Positions 15,555-23,932 are shown, numbered from the stretch's first letter. The stretch: 35,653 nt of DNA from Kineococcus vitellinus (GCF_009906315.1 NZ_JAAALL010000008.1:1-35653); one strand, 5' to 3'. Made by a program: numbers and translations. Notes: generated by a model not told the origin, from the letters alone.

Positions 15555-17030
15555 GTGCCCGCACCCGAGGTCGCCCCGCCCCGACTGGACCTGCGCTCGG
15601 GCCCGCAGCGGGTCTTCGCCCACCTGCTCGTCAGCAACGCCGTCGTCAGCGTCGTCAACTACACCGTCTGGTTCGCGGTGACGTTCTGGATCTTCCTGGA
15701 GACCCGCTCGGTGTTCGCCACCGGCATGGTCGCCGGCCTCTTCGTCGTGGCCACCGCGGCGACGGGCATCTGGTTCGGCAGCCTCGTCGACGACCACCCC
15801 AAGCGCTCGGTGATGCAGGCCTCGGCGCTGGTCTCGGCGGGCGTCTACGCCGTGTGCCTCGCGGTGCTCCTGCTGACCCCCGACGGCGCCTTCTCCGACG
15901 TGGCCTCCTGGCGGCTGTGGGTCTTCGTCGTGCTCTGCATGGCCGGCGTCGTGGCCGGCAACCCGCGCGGCATCGCGCTGCCCACGCTGGTGACCCTGCT
16001 GGTGCCCGCGCACCTGCGCGACCGCGCCAACGGCCTCGTCGGGACGGTGACCGGCACCTCGATGCTCGTCACCTCCGTCATCAGCGGGGTCCTCGTGGCC
16101 TCCGGCGGCATGCTGCACGTCCTGCTGCTCGCGCTCGTCGTGCTCGTGGCCTCCGTGCTGCACCTGGCGCGCGTGCGCGTGCCGGAGAGGCGCCCCGCCC
16201 CCGCCGACGGGACCACCGGCGCGGCGGCCGGTGGGGGCGCGGCGGCGGGCGAGGGCGCGGCGGCGGGCGGCGTGGACCTGCGGGGCACCTGGCGCCTGGT
16301 GCGGGGCGTGCCGGGCCTGGTGCCGCTCATCGCCTTCAGCTGCTTCAACAACCTCATCGCCGGCGGGTTCATGGCGCTCATGGACGCCTACGGCCTCTCC
16401 CTGGTGCCGGTGCAGGTGTGGGGGCTGCTGTGGGGCGGGCTGAGCGCCGTGATGATCGTCGGCGGGCTCCTCGTCGCCCGCCTCGGGCTCGGCGGGCGGC
16501 CGGTGCTGCTGCTGCTGCTCGTCAACGCCCTGGCGTGGACCGCGACGATGCTCTTCCCGCTGGTGTCCTCGATCGTGACGCTGACGGTCGCCATGGTGGT
16601 GTTCATGCTGCTCATGCCGTTCGCGGAGGCCGCCGAGCAGACCGTGCTGCAGAGCGTGGTCCCCTACGAGCGCCAGGGCCGCGTCTTCGGCTTCGCGCAG
16701 AGCGTCGAGCAGTCCGCCGCCCCGCTCACGGCCTTCCTCGTCGGCCCCATCACGCAGTTCCTCGTCGTCCCGTTCATGACCGACGGGGCGGGGGCGGCGG
16801 CGATCGGCGGCTGGTTCGGCACCGGGCAGACCCGGGCCATCGCCCTGGTCTTCGTGCTCACGGGTCTCCTCGGGCTGCTCGCGACGCTGGTGGCCCTGGC
16901 CAGCCCGCAGTACCGCGCCCTGGCCGCCTCCTACGCGCGCACCACCGCGGGCGCCGACCCGTCCGGCCCCGCGGCCGAGCTGTCCGCCGACGCCCCCGCC
17001 GACGCCCCCGCCGACGCCGGTCCGCGCTGA
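15555..17030 (+). CDS. MFS transporter (DHA3-like efflux family)
   Basis: A 491-residue, 12-helix major facilitator with a Gly/Ala-rich cytoplasmic loop between helices 6 and 7 (about residues 215-240). GIWFGSLVDDHPKRSVM matches the loop 2-3 motif, with Asp-Asp-His-Pro-Lys-Arg replacing the usual DRxGR. The overall order resembles DHA3-type drug exporters such as MefA relatives; the substrate is unknown. The protein ends in an unusual repeated ADAPADAPADAGPR tail. I chose GTG 15555, where AGGAG lies 6 nt upstream; an in-frame ATG at 15489 would add 22 polar residues whose codons have unusually many A or T third positions, so it looks untranslated. Confidence 0.85.
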   Translation: MPAPEVAPPRLDLRSGPQRVFAHLLVSNAVVSVVNYTVWFAVTFWIFLETRSVFATGMVAGLFVVATAATGIWFGSLVDDHPKRSVMQASALVSAGVYAVCLAVLLLTPDGAFSDVASWRLWVFVVLCMAGVVAGNPRGIALPTLVTLLVPAHLRDRANGLVGTVTGTSMLVTSVISGVLVASGGMLHVLLLALVVLVASVLHLARVRVPERRPAPADGTTGAAAGGGAAAGEGAAAGGVDLRGTWRLVRGVPGLVPLIAFSCFNNLIAGGFMALMDAYGLSLVPVQVWGLLWGGLSAVMIVGGLLVARLGLGGRPVLLLLLVNALAWTATMLFPLVSSIVTLTVAMVVFMLLMPFAEAAEQTVLQSVVPYERQGRVFGFAQSVEQSAAPLTAFLVGPITQFLVVPFMTDGAGAAAIGGWFGTGQTRAIALVFVLTGLLGLLATLVALASPQYRALAASYARTTAGADPSGPAAELSADAPADAPADAGPR

Positions 17031-17056
17031 CCCGTCCCGGCCGGGGCGCGGGTCAG
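17027..17056. terminator. Bidirectional terminator spanning both stop codons
   Basis: Perfect 8-bp arms CTGACCCG and CGGGTCAG with a 14-nt loop; the arms contain the MFS stop (17028-17030) and the hydrolase stop (17053-17055). The arms are the same as in the 12450 terminator. Confidence 0.65.
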
Positions 17057-17853
17057 GCGGCGCGCAGGCGCAGCCGGTCGACGAGGGCGGCCAGCTGCTC
17101 GGGCGCCTCCAGGTGCGCCAGGTGGCCCTGGCCGTCGAGCTCGTGCACGCCCGCCGCGGGCACGAGGCGCGCGACGTCGTCGAAGGTCGTGCCGTACGGG
17201 GCGCGGCCCCGACTGCGGGCCCCGACGACGAGGTCGACCCGCCCCGCGCGCACGGCCAGCTCCGCAGGCCGCGGCGCCTCGTCGATCGCCAGCGTCTCCG
17301 CGTGCAGCGGGACGGCCAGCCGCCGCAGCTCGTCCCAGGTCGCCGCGTCGGCCCGCAGCGCAGCGATCGCCTGCGGGGGCGCGCCGGCGATCCGGCCGAG
17401 GGCCGCGGTGACGGTGGCGTCGAGGTCGCCGGCCTCCTGCGCCCGCCGCAGCTGCGGCAGGGCCGCGGCCCCGAACGGCGCCACGACCGGCTCGTAGGCG
17501 ATCACGTGCGGCACCGCCACCGCGTTCGCCAGGTGCAGCGCGACCAGGCCGCCGTAGCTCCAGCCGAGCAGCGCGCGGACGTCGCCGACGGTGCGCAGGA
17601 CCGCCGCGGCGTCCCGGACCTCGGTGCCGAGCCCGTACCCGGCGCCCAGGGGGCCGGAGGGGGAGCGGCCGCGCCGGTTGACGACGGCGACCGTCGGCCA
17701 GCCCCGCAGGTGCCGCGCCACCGGCGCCCAGGCCGCGGCGTCGGACAGGGCGCCGGGCACGACGACGAGGGCCGGCCCGTCCGGGTCGCCGTGCACGTCG
17801 ACGGTCACCCAGCTGCCGGCGACCGCCACCCTCTTCTGGATCATCTGCTCCAC
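17053..17853 (-). CDS. Alpha/beta hydrolase
   Basis: A 266-residue cytoplasmic alpha/beta hydrolase. The oxyanion region is VVPGALSDAAAW, the nucleophile elbow GWSYGG gives Ser99, and the catalytic His is in GQGHLAHLEAPEQL (about His244). The acid is not obvious: after strand 7 the chain reads VVGARSRG where a GxxD would be expected, so Glu or Asp after strand 6 (AYEPVVAP) may serve. The substrate is unknown. The start GTG 17853 is supported by CACAAT 7 nt upstream as a -10 box. The start codon and -10 lie inside an inverted repeat shared with the divergent TetR gene 39 nt away, so I infer repression by that regulator. Confidence 0.87.
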   Translation of the reverse strand: MEQMIQKRVAVAGSWVTVDVHGDPDGPALVVVPGALSDAAAWAPVARHLRGWPTVAVVNRRGRSPSGPLGAGYGLGTEVRDAAAVLRTVGDVRALLGWSYGGLVALHLANAVAVPHVIAYEPVVAPFGAAALPQLRRAQEAGDLDATVTAALGRIAGAPPQAIAALRADAATWDELRRLAVPLHAETLAIDEAPRPAELAVRAGRVDLVVGARSRGRAPYGTTFDDVARLVPAAGVHELDGQGHLAHLEAPEQLAALVDRLRLRAA

Positions 17854-17866
17854 AACGGGGATTGTG
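17851..17866. promoter_or_regulatory. Candidate TetR operator CACAA-N6-TTGTG
   Basis: A perfect 5-bp dyad with a 6-nt spacer covers the hydrolase start codon and its -10 box (CACAAT on the minus strand, 17861-17866). A second dyad CGTCA-N3-TGACG lies at 17885-17897 over the TetR start codon. Confidence 0.45.
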
Positions 17867-17878
17867 CAGCGGGCGCTC

Positions 17879-17884
17879 TAGAAT
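17879..17884 (+). promoter_or_regulatory. -10 box TAGAAT for leaderless tetR gene
   Basis: TAGAAT ends 7 nt before GTG 17892 and is the closest match to the sigma-70 consensus in the window. Confidence 0.5.
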
Positions 17885-17891
17885 CGTCAAC

Positions 17892-18587
17892 GTGACGACT
17901 CCGCCCGCCGCCGCACCTGCCGGCAGGCCCGCCGGCAGGCCCGCCGGGCGCCCCCGGGCCTTCGACCGCGACGACGCCCTGCGCGCGGCCGCGCTGCTGT
18001 TCTGGCGGCACGGCTTCTCCGGCACCTCGACGCGGATGCTCACCGAGGCCCTCGGGATCTCCAGCTCCAGCCTCTACGCCGCCTTCGGCAGCAAGGCCCG
18101 GCTCTTCGACGAGGCGGTCCGCACCTACGCCCGGCGCTACAGCGCGATCCACGAGGCGGCCGTCGCCGAGCCGTCGATCGCGCGGGTGCTCGAGCGGGTG
18201 CTCGTGGACTCCGTCGAGGAGTTCTGCCGCGTCGAGGAGGGGCACCCGGGGTGCCTGACGAGCAGCGCCGTCATGGCGGACGCCTCCACCACCCTCGACG
18301 TCCGCGCCCACGTCGCCGCGCTGCAGCGCTCCGACGAGGCGCGGCTGCGCGCCCGCGTCGAGCGGGCCGTCCTCGACGGGGAGCTGCCGGCGAGCACGGA
18401 CCCGGCCGTGCTCGCCGAGCTCGTGCAGACGCTCTGGCACGGGCTGGCGACCCGCGCGGAGCTGGGGGCCTCCCGCGCGGAGCTGGTCGGCGCGGCCCGC
18501 CTCGCGCTGGCGCTCCTGGACCCGGCCGGCCGTGCAGCGGACCCAGCAGCGGACCCGGCGGCGCTCAGCCCAGGACGTCCAGGGTGA
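17892..18587 (+). CDS. TetR/AcrR family transcriptional regulator
   Basis: A 231-residue regulator. After a short AGRP-repeat tail, the HTH spans about residues 20-65 (RDDALRAAALLFWRHGFSGTSTRMLTEALGISSSSLYAAFGSK), then an all-helical ligand domain including HPGCLTSSAV, a segment typical of the TetR_C_16/YcdC-like group. The N-terminal tail is encoded by a 12-bp tandem repeat (GCCGGCAGGCCC). GTG 17892 is fixed by the -10 box. It is divergent from the alpha/beta hydrolase and probably controls both genes. The 3' end overlaps the convergent DUF1905 gene by 23 nt. Confidence 0.9.
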   Translation: MTTPPAAAPAGRPAGRPAGRPRAFDRDDALRAAALLFWRHGFSGTSTRMLTEALGISSSSLYAAFGSKARLFDEAVRTYARRYSAIHEAAVAEPSIARVLERVLVDSVEEFCRVEEGHPGCLTSSAVMADASTTLDVRAHVAALQRSDEARLRARVERAVLDGELPASTDPAVLAELVQTLWHGLATRAELGASRAELVGAARLALALLDPAGRAADPAADPAALSPGRPG

Positions 18588-18873
18588 AGGCGGCCTCGTC
18601 GCCGACGTCGATCCCCTCGCGCCGGCGCACCGCCGCCTTCACCGGCAGCACGTAGGCGCCGTCGGCGCTCTCGGGGAACACCGAGGTGCGCCAGCGCGAG
18701 CTGCCGCAGGCCACCGCGACCGGCACCGCGCCGAAGCCCCGGGGCGGCCGCGGGACCTCGCGCACCAGCGCGGACTCCTCCTGCGGCAGCCGCACGAAGA
18801 CCCACGTGTCCGAGCGCGCCTGCCAGCGCCACAGCTCGGCGCGGAACGCGCAGCTCACCCGCACCTCGTCCAC
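18565..18873 (-). CDS. DUF1905 domain-containing protein
   Basis: A 102-residue protein that is almost entirely the DUF1905 beta-barrel domain (PF08922): FRAELWRWQARSDTWVFVRLP at the start, GFGAVPVAVACGSSRWRTSVFP in the middle and YVLPVKAAVRRREGIDVGDEAAFTLDV at the end. In larger proteins this domain is joined to a YdeI/OmpD-associated domain, absent here. The function is unknown. GTG 18873 has CAGGAT 7 nt upstream as a possible leaderless -10 box. It diverges from the small membrane protein gene. Confidence 0.85.
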   Translation of the reverse strand: MDEVRVSCAFRAELWRWQARSDTWVFVRLPQEESALVREVPRPPRGFGAVPVAVACGSSRWRTSVFPESADGAYVLPVKAAVRRREGIDVGDEAAFTLDVLG

Positions 18874-18924
18874 GCCCGCGATCCTGCCAGGGCGCCCGGA
18901 CACCGGGTGGCCGATGCTGGGCGC

Positions 18925-19530
18925 GTGTACGCCGACACCCCCGCCGTCCGCGCGCGGCAGCTGGTCGCCGACGCCTGCTGGCTCCTCGCCGTCGTGGCGG
19001 CGGTCCTGGCCGGCCGGGCGGTGCGGGCCGCCGTGGACGGCCTGGCCGCCCCGGCCCGCCGCTTCGCGGGCGGCGCCGACGACCTCGCCGCCCAGCTCGG
19101 CGGTGCCGCGGACGGCGTCGCGGACGCGCCCCTGATCGGCGACGACCTCGCCGGCCCGCTGGAGCGCGCCGCCGACGGTGCCCGCTCGCTGTCGGCCGCG
19201 GGCGGCGACCAGGTCCAGGCGCTCGCCCACCTCGCGAGCGTGCTGGGCCTGACGACGGCGCTGGTGCCGATCGTGCTGGTGACGGTGCTGCGCCTGGTGC
19301 CGCGGCTGCGCTGGTGGCGCCGCGCCGCGCAGGCCCGGCGCCTGGCGGCCACGCCCGACGGCGACGACCTGCTGGCCCTGCGGGCGCTGCAGTCGCGCTC
19401 GGCGCAGGAGCTGGGCGCCGCGGTGCCGGACCCGGTGCGCGCCTGGCGCGAGCAGCGCCCCGGCGCCGTGCGGGCGCTGGCCGACCTGGAGCTGAGCGCC
19501 CTCGGCCTGCGCCGCCCCGGCCCGCGCTGA
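18925..19530 (+). CDS. Hypothetical two-helix membrane protein
   Basis: A 201-residue protein I cannot name. It has a hydrophobic segment at about residues 12-35 (DACWLLAVVAAVLAGRAV), a polar Ala/Asp-rich region of about 70 residues that should lie outside (RFAGGADDLAAQLGGAADGVADAPLIG), a second membrane segment at about 105-128 (TTALVPIVLVTVLRLVP), and a basic helical tail on the inside. Similar proteins occur in other actinobacteria to my knowledge, without assigned function. GTG 18925 follows GATGCT by 6 nt; GTG 18907 is an in-frame alternative. Confidence 0.65.
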   Translation: MYADTPAVRARQLVADACWLLAVVAAVLAGRAVRAAVDGLAAPARRFAGGADDLAAQLGGAADGVADAPLIGDDLAGPLERAADGARSLSAAGGDQVQALAHLASVLGLTTALVPIVLVTVLRLVPRLRWWRRAAQARRLAATPDGDDLLALRALQSRSAQELGAAVPDPVRAWREQRPGAVRALADLELSALGLRRPGPR

Positions 19531-19545
19531 CCGGGCCTGCGGGCT

Positions 19546-19560
19546 CCCCGGCTCCCGGGG
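19546..19560. terminator. Short hairpin between convergent genes
   Basis: CCCCGG-ctc-CCGGGG forms a 6-bp stem with a 3-nt loop between the convergent genes ending at 19530 and 19569. Confidence 0.45.
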
Positions 19561-19568
19561 TCGGGAGC

Positions 19569-20762
19569 TCAGGCGGCCGTCAGCCGCAGCGCCCGCCGCA
19601 CCCCGGCCAGCGGCGGGGCGGGCAGCGCGCCGTCCTCCACGAAGCGGCGGGCGGCCTCCACGTTCGCCTCCACCATCGCGTGCCAGGCCGCCGGCCGGCG
19701 CCGCAGCCGCGCGCGCCGGGCCCGCACGAGCACGGCGACGAGCGGCACGAGCGCGTCGAGCACCGGGGTGCGCCCGATGCCCAGGGCGTCGGCGGTGCGC
19801 GGCTCGTGCATGGCCCGGGCCACGGCGCGCACGACGGGCAGCGCGAGGCCGGCGGGCAGGCCGCTGACGTCCACGAGGCCGTCCGCGAGCGCCTGCAGGC
19901 CCGCGGCGGTCAGGGTGCGCGAGTCCCGGCTCGGCGGGCCGGTGAGCGCGGCGACCCGCCGGTCCAGCTCGCGGGCGCCGGCCCGGTCGACGGCGGCGGC
20001 CAGCAGCGGGCGCTCGACGCCGAGCAGGGCGCCCAGGTGGTGCCAGTGGCGGAACAGCTCGCGCTGCTCCTCCTGCGTCAGCGGCAGGCCGACGGCCTCC
20101 GCGCACACCGGGGCCACGAGGGCGAAGTCGAGCCAGGTGCGCACCTGGTCGAGCTGGCTGACGGGCAGGTGGCCGTCGACGCGGGGGGCGTGCCGGCGCA
20201 CCAGCGCGTGCACCACCCGCACGCGACCGGTCTCCACGAACCCCGGCCGGCCCGGGCGCAGCCAGCCGGGGACGGAGGCCGCGTTGAGCCAGCGGCCGGT
20301 GGACAGCAGCCGCTCCGAGGCCCCCTCCACGAGCCGGCCGGTGGAGACGAGGACGGCGGCCGGTGCGGGCGGGGCGTAGGAGCGCAGCAGCGAGCCGGCG
20401 CCGATGTCGAAGACGTGCGCGGCGAACGGCGCCGTGTAGGCGATGCGCGAGGACACCTCCTGCACGACGTCGGGGACGGCCAGCGCGGTGCGCTCCATCT
20501 CCTCCACGAGCGCGCGCACGGCGGGCGTGCGGGCCGGGGTGCCGCCGAGGGCGGCGGTGAGCTCCGCGCGCACCGACGGGTCGGCGCCCACCCGCTCGGC
20601 GACGGCGTCGGCCAGCGGGTCCCCGCGCCGGCCGGCGGCCGCCAGCTCCGCGAGGGTGGGCAGCCGCACGGGCGCGCCGGGCGCCGGTGCGGAGGGTGCG
20701 GAGGGTGCTGCGGGGTCGGCGGGTGCTGCGGGGTCGGCGGGTGCGGGCGCGGCGGCGCTCAC
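19569..20762 (-). CDS. Oxygenase MpaB family protein (DUF2236, latex-clearing-protein-like)
   Basis: A 397-residue predicted haem-binding, mostly helical protein of the family that includes fungal MpaB and the rubber oxygenase Lcp (PF09995). Recognisable parts are DPLADAVAERVGADPSVRAEL, the GAGSLLRSYAPPAPAAVLVSTGRLVEGASERL stretch, the family signature TGRVRVVHALVRRHAP, and FRHWHHLGALLGV. The His residues in the last two are candidates for haem ligation, but I cannot assign them safely. There is no secretion signal; the first 30 residues are an Ala/Pro-rich repeat. The substrate is unknown; Lcp cleaves polyisoprene, but most relatives are untested. Its GTG overlaps the upstream TetR stop (GTGA), so the two genes form an operon. 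Confidence 0.85.
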   Translation of the reverse strand: MSAAAPAPADPAAPADPAAPSAPSAPAPGAPVRLPTLAELAAAGRRGDPLADAVAERVGADPSVRAELTAALGGTPARTPAVRALVEEMERTALAVPDVVQEVSSRIAYTAPFAAHVFDIGAGSLLRSYAPPAPAAVLVSTGRLVEGASERLLSTGRWLNAASVPGWLRPGRPGFVETGRVRVVHALVRRHAPRVDGHLPVSQLDQVRTWLDFALVAPVCAEAVGLPLTQEEQRELFRHWHHLGALLGVERPLLAAAVDRAGARELDRRVAALTGPPSRDSRTLTAAGLQALADGLVDVSGLPAGLALPVVRAVARAMHEPRTADALGIGRTPVLDALVPLVAVLVRARRARLRRRPAAWHAMVEANVEAARRFVEDGALPAPPLAGVRRALRLTAA

Positions 20763-21394
20763 CGCGCCTCCTCCTCCAGCCAGGCCTGCAGCACCCGGCA
20801 CAGCGGCGCCAGCTCGCGGTCCAGGTCGGGCAGCAGCGCCTCGGTGGGGTGCTCGACGGCCAGCCAGCTGCGCAGGACCGCCAGGTAGGCCGCGTGCACG
20901 GCTCCCGCGACGGCCTGGGGGACGACGGCCGCGGGGGCCATGTCGTGGCGCCGGGCGACGAACTCGGCGACCGAGGCCCGCCACAGCGCCCACTGCTCGG
21001 ACTCCCCCGAGCGCAGCTCCGGGGAGCTGTCCAGGACCTGGAAGCGCTGCATCCAGCGCCCCTGCGCGTCCACGACGCGCTGCAGCGCGCCGAGGACGCA
21101 CTCGCGCACGAGCTCGGTCGTGGGCCCCTCGCGCCCGGCGGCGGCGTCCAGCAGCGCCTGGAACCCCACGCTGTACTCGTCGAAGCGGAACCAGAAGATC
21201 GACGCCTTGGAGGGGAAGTAGCGGAAGAAGCTCGTCTTGCTGACCCCCGCGGCCGCGGTGATCTCGGCCAGGGTCGTCTGCTCGAACCCCTTGCGCAGGA
21301 ACAGTTCCACCGCGACGGCCTCGATCTCCGCCCGCGAGGAGGCGGGCGGCCTGCCCCGGCGCGGCGCCGCGCTGCCCGGCGACTGTTCGCTCAC
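20759..21394 (-). CDS. TetR family regulator of the MpaB-type oxygenase operon
   Basis: A 211-residue TetR protein with a clear HTH at about residues 17-62: SRAEIEAVAVELFLRKGFEQTTLAEITAAAGVSKTSFFRYFPSK. The remainder is a helical ligand domain (DEYSVGFQALLDAAAG onward, TetR_C_17-like). It is first in an operon with the MpaB-family gene and divergent from the GH3 gene. By analogy with LcpR and lcp in rubber-degrading actinobacteria I infer autoregulation and control of the oxygenase. GTG 21394 has CACGCT 6 nt upstream as a possible leaderless -10 box. Confidence 0.88.
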   Translation of the reverse strand: MSEQSPGSAAPRRGRPPASSRAEIEAVAVELFLRKGFEQTTLAEITAAAGVSKTSFFRYFPSKASIFWFRFDEYSVGFQALLDAAAGREGPTTELVRECVLGALQRVVDAQGRWMQRFQVLDSSPELRSGESEQWALWRASVAEFVARRHDMAPAAVVPQAVAGAVHAAYLAVLRSWLAVEHPTEALLPDLDRELAPLCRVLQAWLEEEAR

Positions 21395-21491
21395 GGCGAC
21401 AGCGTGCCACAGCCGGGGGGAGGCGACCCCCCCGTCGTACGCTGACCGCCGCACCCGCGACCGCACCGCCCGTGACGCACCAGGAGGAACC

Positions 21492-23876
21492 GTGCCCACC
21501 GAAACGACCCCGCAGGGGGCCTGGCAGGACGCAGCCCTGCCCGTCGCCGAGCGCGTCGAGGCCCTGCTGGCCGAGATGACGCTGGAGGAGAAGGTCGCCC
21601 AGCTCGGCAGCCGGTGGGTCGGCAACTCCCACGACGAGCCGGCGGAGGGCGAGGGCGAGGGCGCCGGCAACGTCGCCCCGCTGCAGGACGTCTTCGCCGC
21701 CGGCGCGCTGGAGTTCGAGAAGGCCTCCGAGCACGGCCTGGGGCACCTGACCCGCGTCTACGGCTCGCGCCCGGTGACGGTGGAGGAGGGGCGCGCGGAG
21801 GTCGTGCGGCTGCAGCGCTCCATCGTCGAGCGCACCCGGCTGCGCATCCCCGCGATCGTGCACGAGGAGTGCCTGACCGGGTTCACCGCCTTCCAGGCCA
21901 CCGTCTACCCGGCCGCGCTGGCGTGGGCGGCCACGTTCGACCCGCAGCTGGTGCAGGAGATGGCCGCCGCGATCGGCGCGGACATGGCCGCGGTCGGCGT
22001 GCACCAGGGCCTGTCGCCGGTGCTGGACGTCGTGCGCGACTACCGCTGGGGCCGCGTCGAGGAGACGATGGGCGAGGACCCGCACCTGGTCTCGATGCTC
22101 GGCGCCGCCTACGTGCGCGGGCTGGAGTCCGCGGGCGTCGTGGCCACGCTCAAGCACTTCGCGGGCTACTCCGCCTCGCGGGCGGCGCGCAACCACGGGC
22201 CGGTGTCGATGGGCCGCCGCGAGCTGGCCGACGTCGTCCTGCCCAGCTTCGAGGCGGCGCTGCGCCTGGGCGGGGCGCGCTCGGTGATGAACTCCTACTC
22301 CGACGTGGACGGGGTCCCGGCCGCCTCCGACGACTGGCTGCTCACCGAGCTGCTGCGCGAGCAGTGGGGGTTCACCGGCACGGTCGTCTCCGACTACTCG
22401 GCCATCGCGTTCCTGAAGACGATGCACCTCAGCGCCGTCGACGAGACGGACGCCGGGGTCCAGGCGCTCGTGGCCGGCATCGACGTCGAGCTGCCCGACA
22501 CCCTCTGCTACGGCGAGCGCCTGGTGGCGGCCGTGCGCGCGGGCCGGGTGGACGAGGCGTACGTGGACCGCGCGCTGCGCCGGCTGCTGGCGCAGAAGGC
22601 GGAGCTGGGGCTGCTGGACGCCGACTGGACGCCGGAGGGGTCGGTGGCCGCCGGCGCCGGCCGCGACCTGGACGCCGCGGCCAACCGGGACATCGCCCGC
22701 CGCATCGCGGAGGAGTCCGTCGTGCTGCTGGCCAACGGCTCCGGGACGCTGCCGCTGCCGGCGGACGCGGTCCGGCGCATCGCCGTCGTCGGCCCGTGCG
22801 CGGACGACGCGAACACCTTCATGGGCTGCTACGCCTTCCCCAACCACGTGCTGCCGCGCTACCCCGGCCTCGGGCTGGGCGTGCAGGTGCCGACGCTGCT
22901 GGAGGCGGTGCGCGCGGAGTTCGCGGGCGCCGAGGTCGTCCACGAGGCCGGCTGCGACGTGCGCGAGGGCGGCACCGGGGGCTTCGCCGCCGCGGTGGAG
23001 GCCGCCCGCGGGGCGGACGTCGTCGTGGCCGTCGTCGGCGACCGGGCCGGCATGTTCGGCGCCGGGACCTCCGGCGAGGGCTGCGACGCGGAGACGCTGC
23101 GGCTGCCGGGGGTGCAGCAGGACCTCGTCGAGGCGCTGCTGGCCACCGGCACGCCGGTGGTGCTCGTGGTCGTCTCCGGCCGCCCGTACGCGCTGGGCGA
23201 CCTCGTGGGCGCGGGCGCCGCGCACGGCGGGGCCGCGGCCGCGGTGCAGGCGTTCATGCCCGGCGAGGAGGGCGGCGCCGCGCTGGCGGGCGTGCTCTCC
23301 GGGCGGGTCGTCCCCACCGGCAAGCTGCCCGTGCAGGTCCCCGCGACCCCCGGCGGGCAGCCGAGCACGTACCTGCAGCCGCTGCTGGGCACGAACAGCC
23401 GGGGCATCTCCAACCTCGACCCCACGCCGCTGTTCCCCTTCGGGCACGGGCTGTCGTACACCTCCTTCGCCCTCGGCGACGTGCAGCTCGCCGACGGGCG
23501 GCTGCCCGTCGACGGCGCCACGAGCGTGTCGGTGACGGTGACCAACACCGGCGAGCGCGACGGCGCGGAGGTCGTGCAGGTCTACGCCCACGACGTCGCC
23601 GCCCGCGTCACCCGCCCGGTGCGCGAGCTCGTCGGCTTCGCCCGGGTGCCGCTGGCCGCCGGGCAGGCCCGGCGGGTGACCTTCACCCTGCACGCCGACC
23701 GGTTCTCCTTCACCGACCGCGACCTGCAGCGCGTCGTGGACCCCGGTGCGGTGCAGCTGTTCGTGGGCACCTCCGCGGCCGGCGGCGAGGCGCTGGAGCT
23801 CGAGCTCGTCGGCGAGCGCCGCGTCGTGGGCCACGAGCGCGTGCTGGACACCCCGGTCAGCGTCCAGGAGGCCTGA
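21492..23876 (+). CDS. Glycoside hydrolase family 3 protein (beta-glucosidase/beta-xylosidase)
   Basis: A 794-residue GH3 enzyme with the full three-part layout: N-terminal TIM barrel (about 20-350), alpha/beta sandwich (about 390-620) and C-terminal fibronectin III-like domain (about 670-785, VSVTVTNTGERDGAEVVQVY). The nucleophile is Asp301 in GTVVSDYSA; the acid/base is probably Glu529 in GEGCDAETLRLPG. KHFAGY and RARNHGPVS-like substrate-binding segments are present. There is no signal peptide, so it should hydrolyse imported beta-linked oligosaccharides in the cytoplasm; the sugar is not certain. AGGAGG lies 4 nt before GTG 21492, and TACGCT at 21438-21443 is a possible -10 box. No sugar transporter is adjacent. 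A strong terminator follows. Confidence 0.92.
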   Translation: MPTETTPQGAWQDAALPVAERVEALLAEMTLEEKVAQLGSRWVGNSHDEPAEGEGEGAGNVAPLQDVFAAGALEFEKASEHGLGHLTRVYGSRPVTVEEGRAEVVRLQRSIVERTRLRIPAIVHEECLTGFTAFQATVYPAALAWAATFDPQLVQEMAAAIGADMAAVGVHQGLSPVLDVVRDYRWGRVEETMGEDPHLVSMLGAAYVRGLESAGVVATLKHFAGYSASRAARNHGPVSMGRRELADVVLPSFEAALRLGGARSVMNSYSDVDGVPAASDDWLLTELLREQWGFTGTVVSDYSAIAFLKTMHLSAVDETDAGVQALVAGIDVELPDTLCYGERLVAAVRAGRVDEAYVDRALRRLLAQKAELGLLDADWTPEGSVAAGAGRDLDAAANRDIARRIAEESVVLLANGSGTLPLPADAVRRIAVVGPCADDANTFMGCYAFPNHVLPRYPGLGLGVQVPTLLEAVRAEFAGAEVVHEAGCDVREGGTGGFAAAVEAARGADVVVAVVGDRAGMFGAGTSGEGCDAETLRLPGVQQDLVEALLATGTPVVLVVVSGRPYALGDLVGAGAAHGGAAAAVQAFMPGEEGGAALAGVLSGRVVPTGKLPVQVPATPGGQPSTYLQPLLGTNSRGISNLDPTPLFPFGHGLSYTSFALGDVQLADGRLPVDGATSVSVTVTNTGERDGAEVVQVYAHDVAARVTRPVRELVGFARVPLAAGQARRVTFTLHADRFSFTDRDLQRVVDPGAVQLFVGTSAAGGEALELELVGERRVVGHERVLDTPVSVQEA

Positions 23877-23883
23877 GCGGCAC

Positions 23884-23914
23884 CGGCCTCCCGCGGCGAC
23901 CCCGCGGGAGGCCG
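23884..23914 (+). terminator. Terminator of the GH3 gene
   Basis: Perfect 13-bp stem CGGCCTCCCGCGG / CCGCGGGAGGCCG with a 5-nt loop, 7 nt after the stop codon and 6 nt before the next promoter's -10 box. Confidence 0.75.
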
Positions 23915-23920
23915 ATGCCC

Positions 23921-23926
23921 TAGCCT
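23921..23926 (+). promoter_or_regulatory. -10 box TAGCCT for leaderless NYN gene
   Basis: TAGCCT ends 6 nt before GTG 23933. The -35 position would fall inside the GH3 terminator stem. Confidence 0.45.
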
Positions 23927-23932
23927 CGCGGT

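Noticed and set aside
19569-23834. A 1,421-codon minus-strand frame running from the MpaB gene through the GH3 gene
   Set aside because: Only the 5'-proximal plus-strand GH3 and the 3' MpaB part are real; the link is antisense to GH3 and has no protein features.
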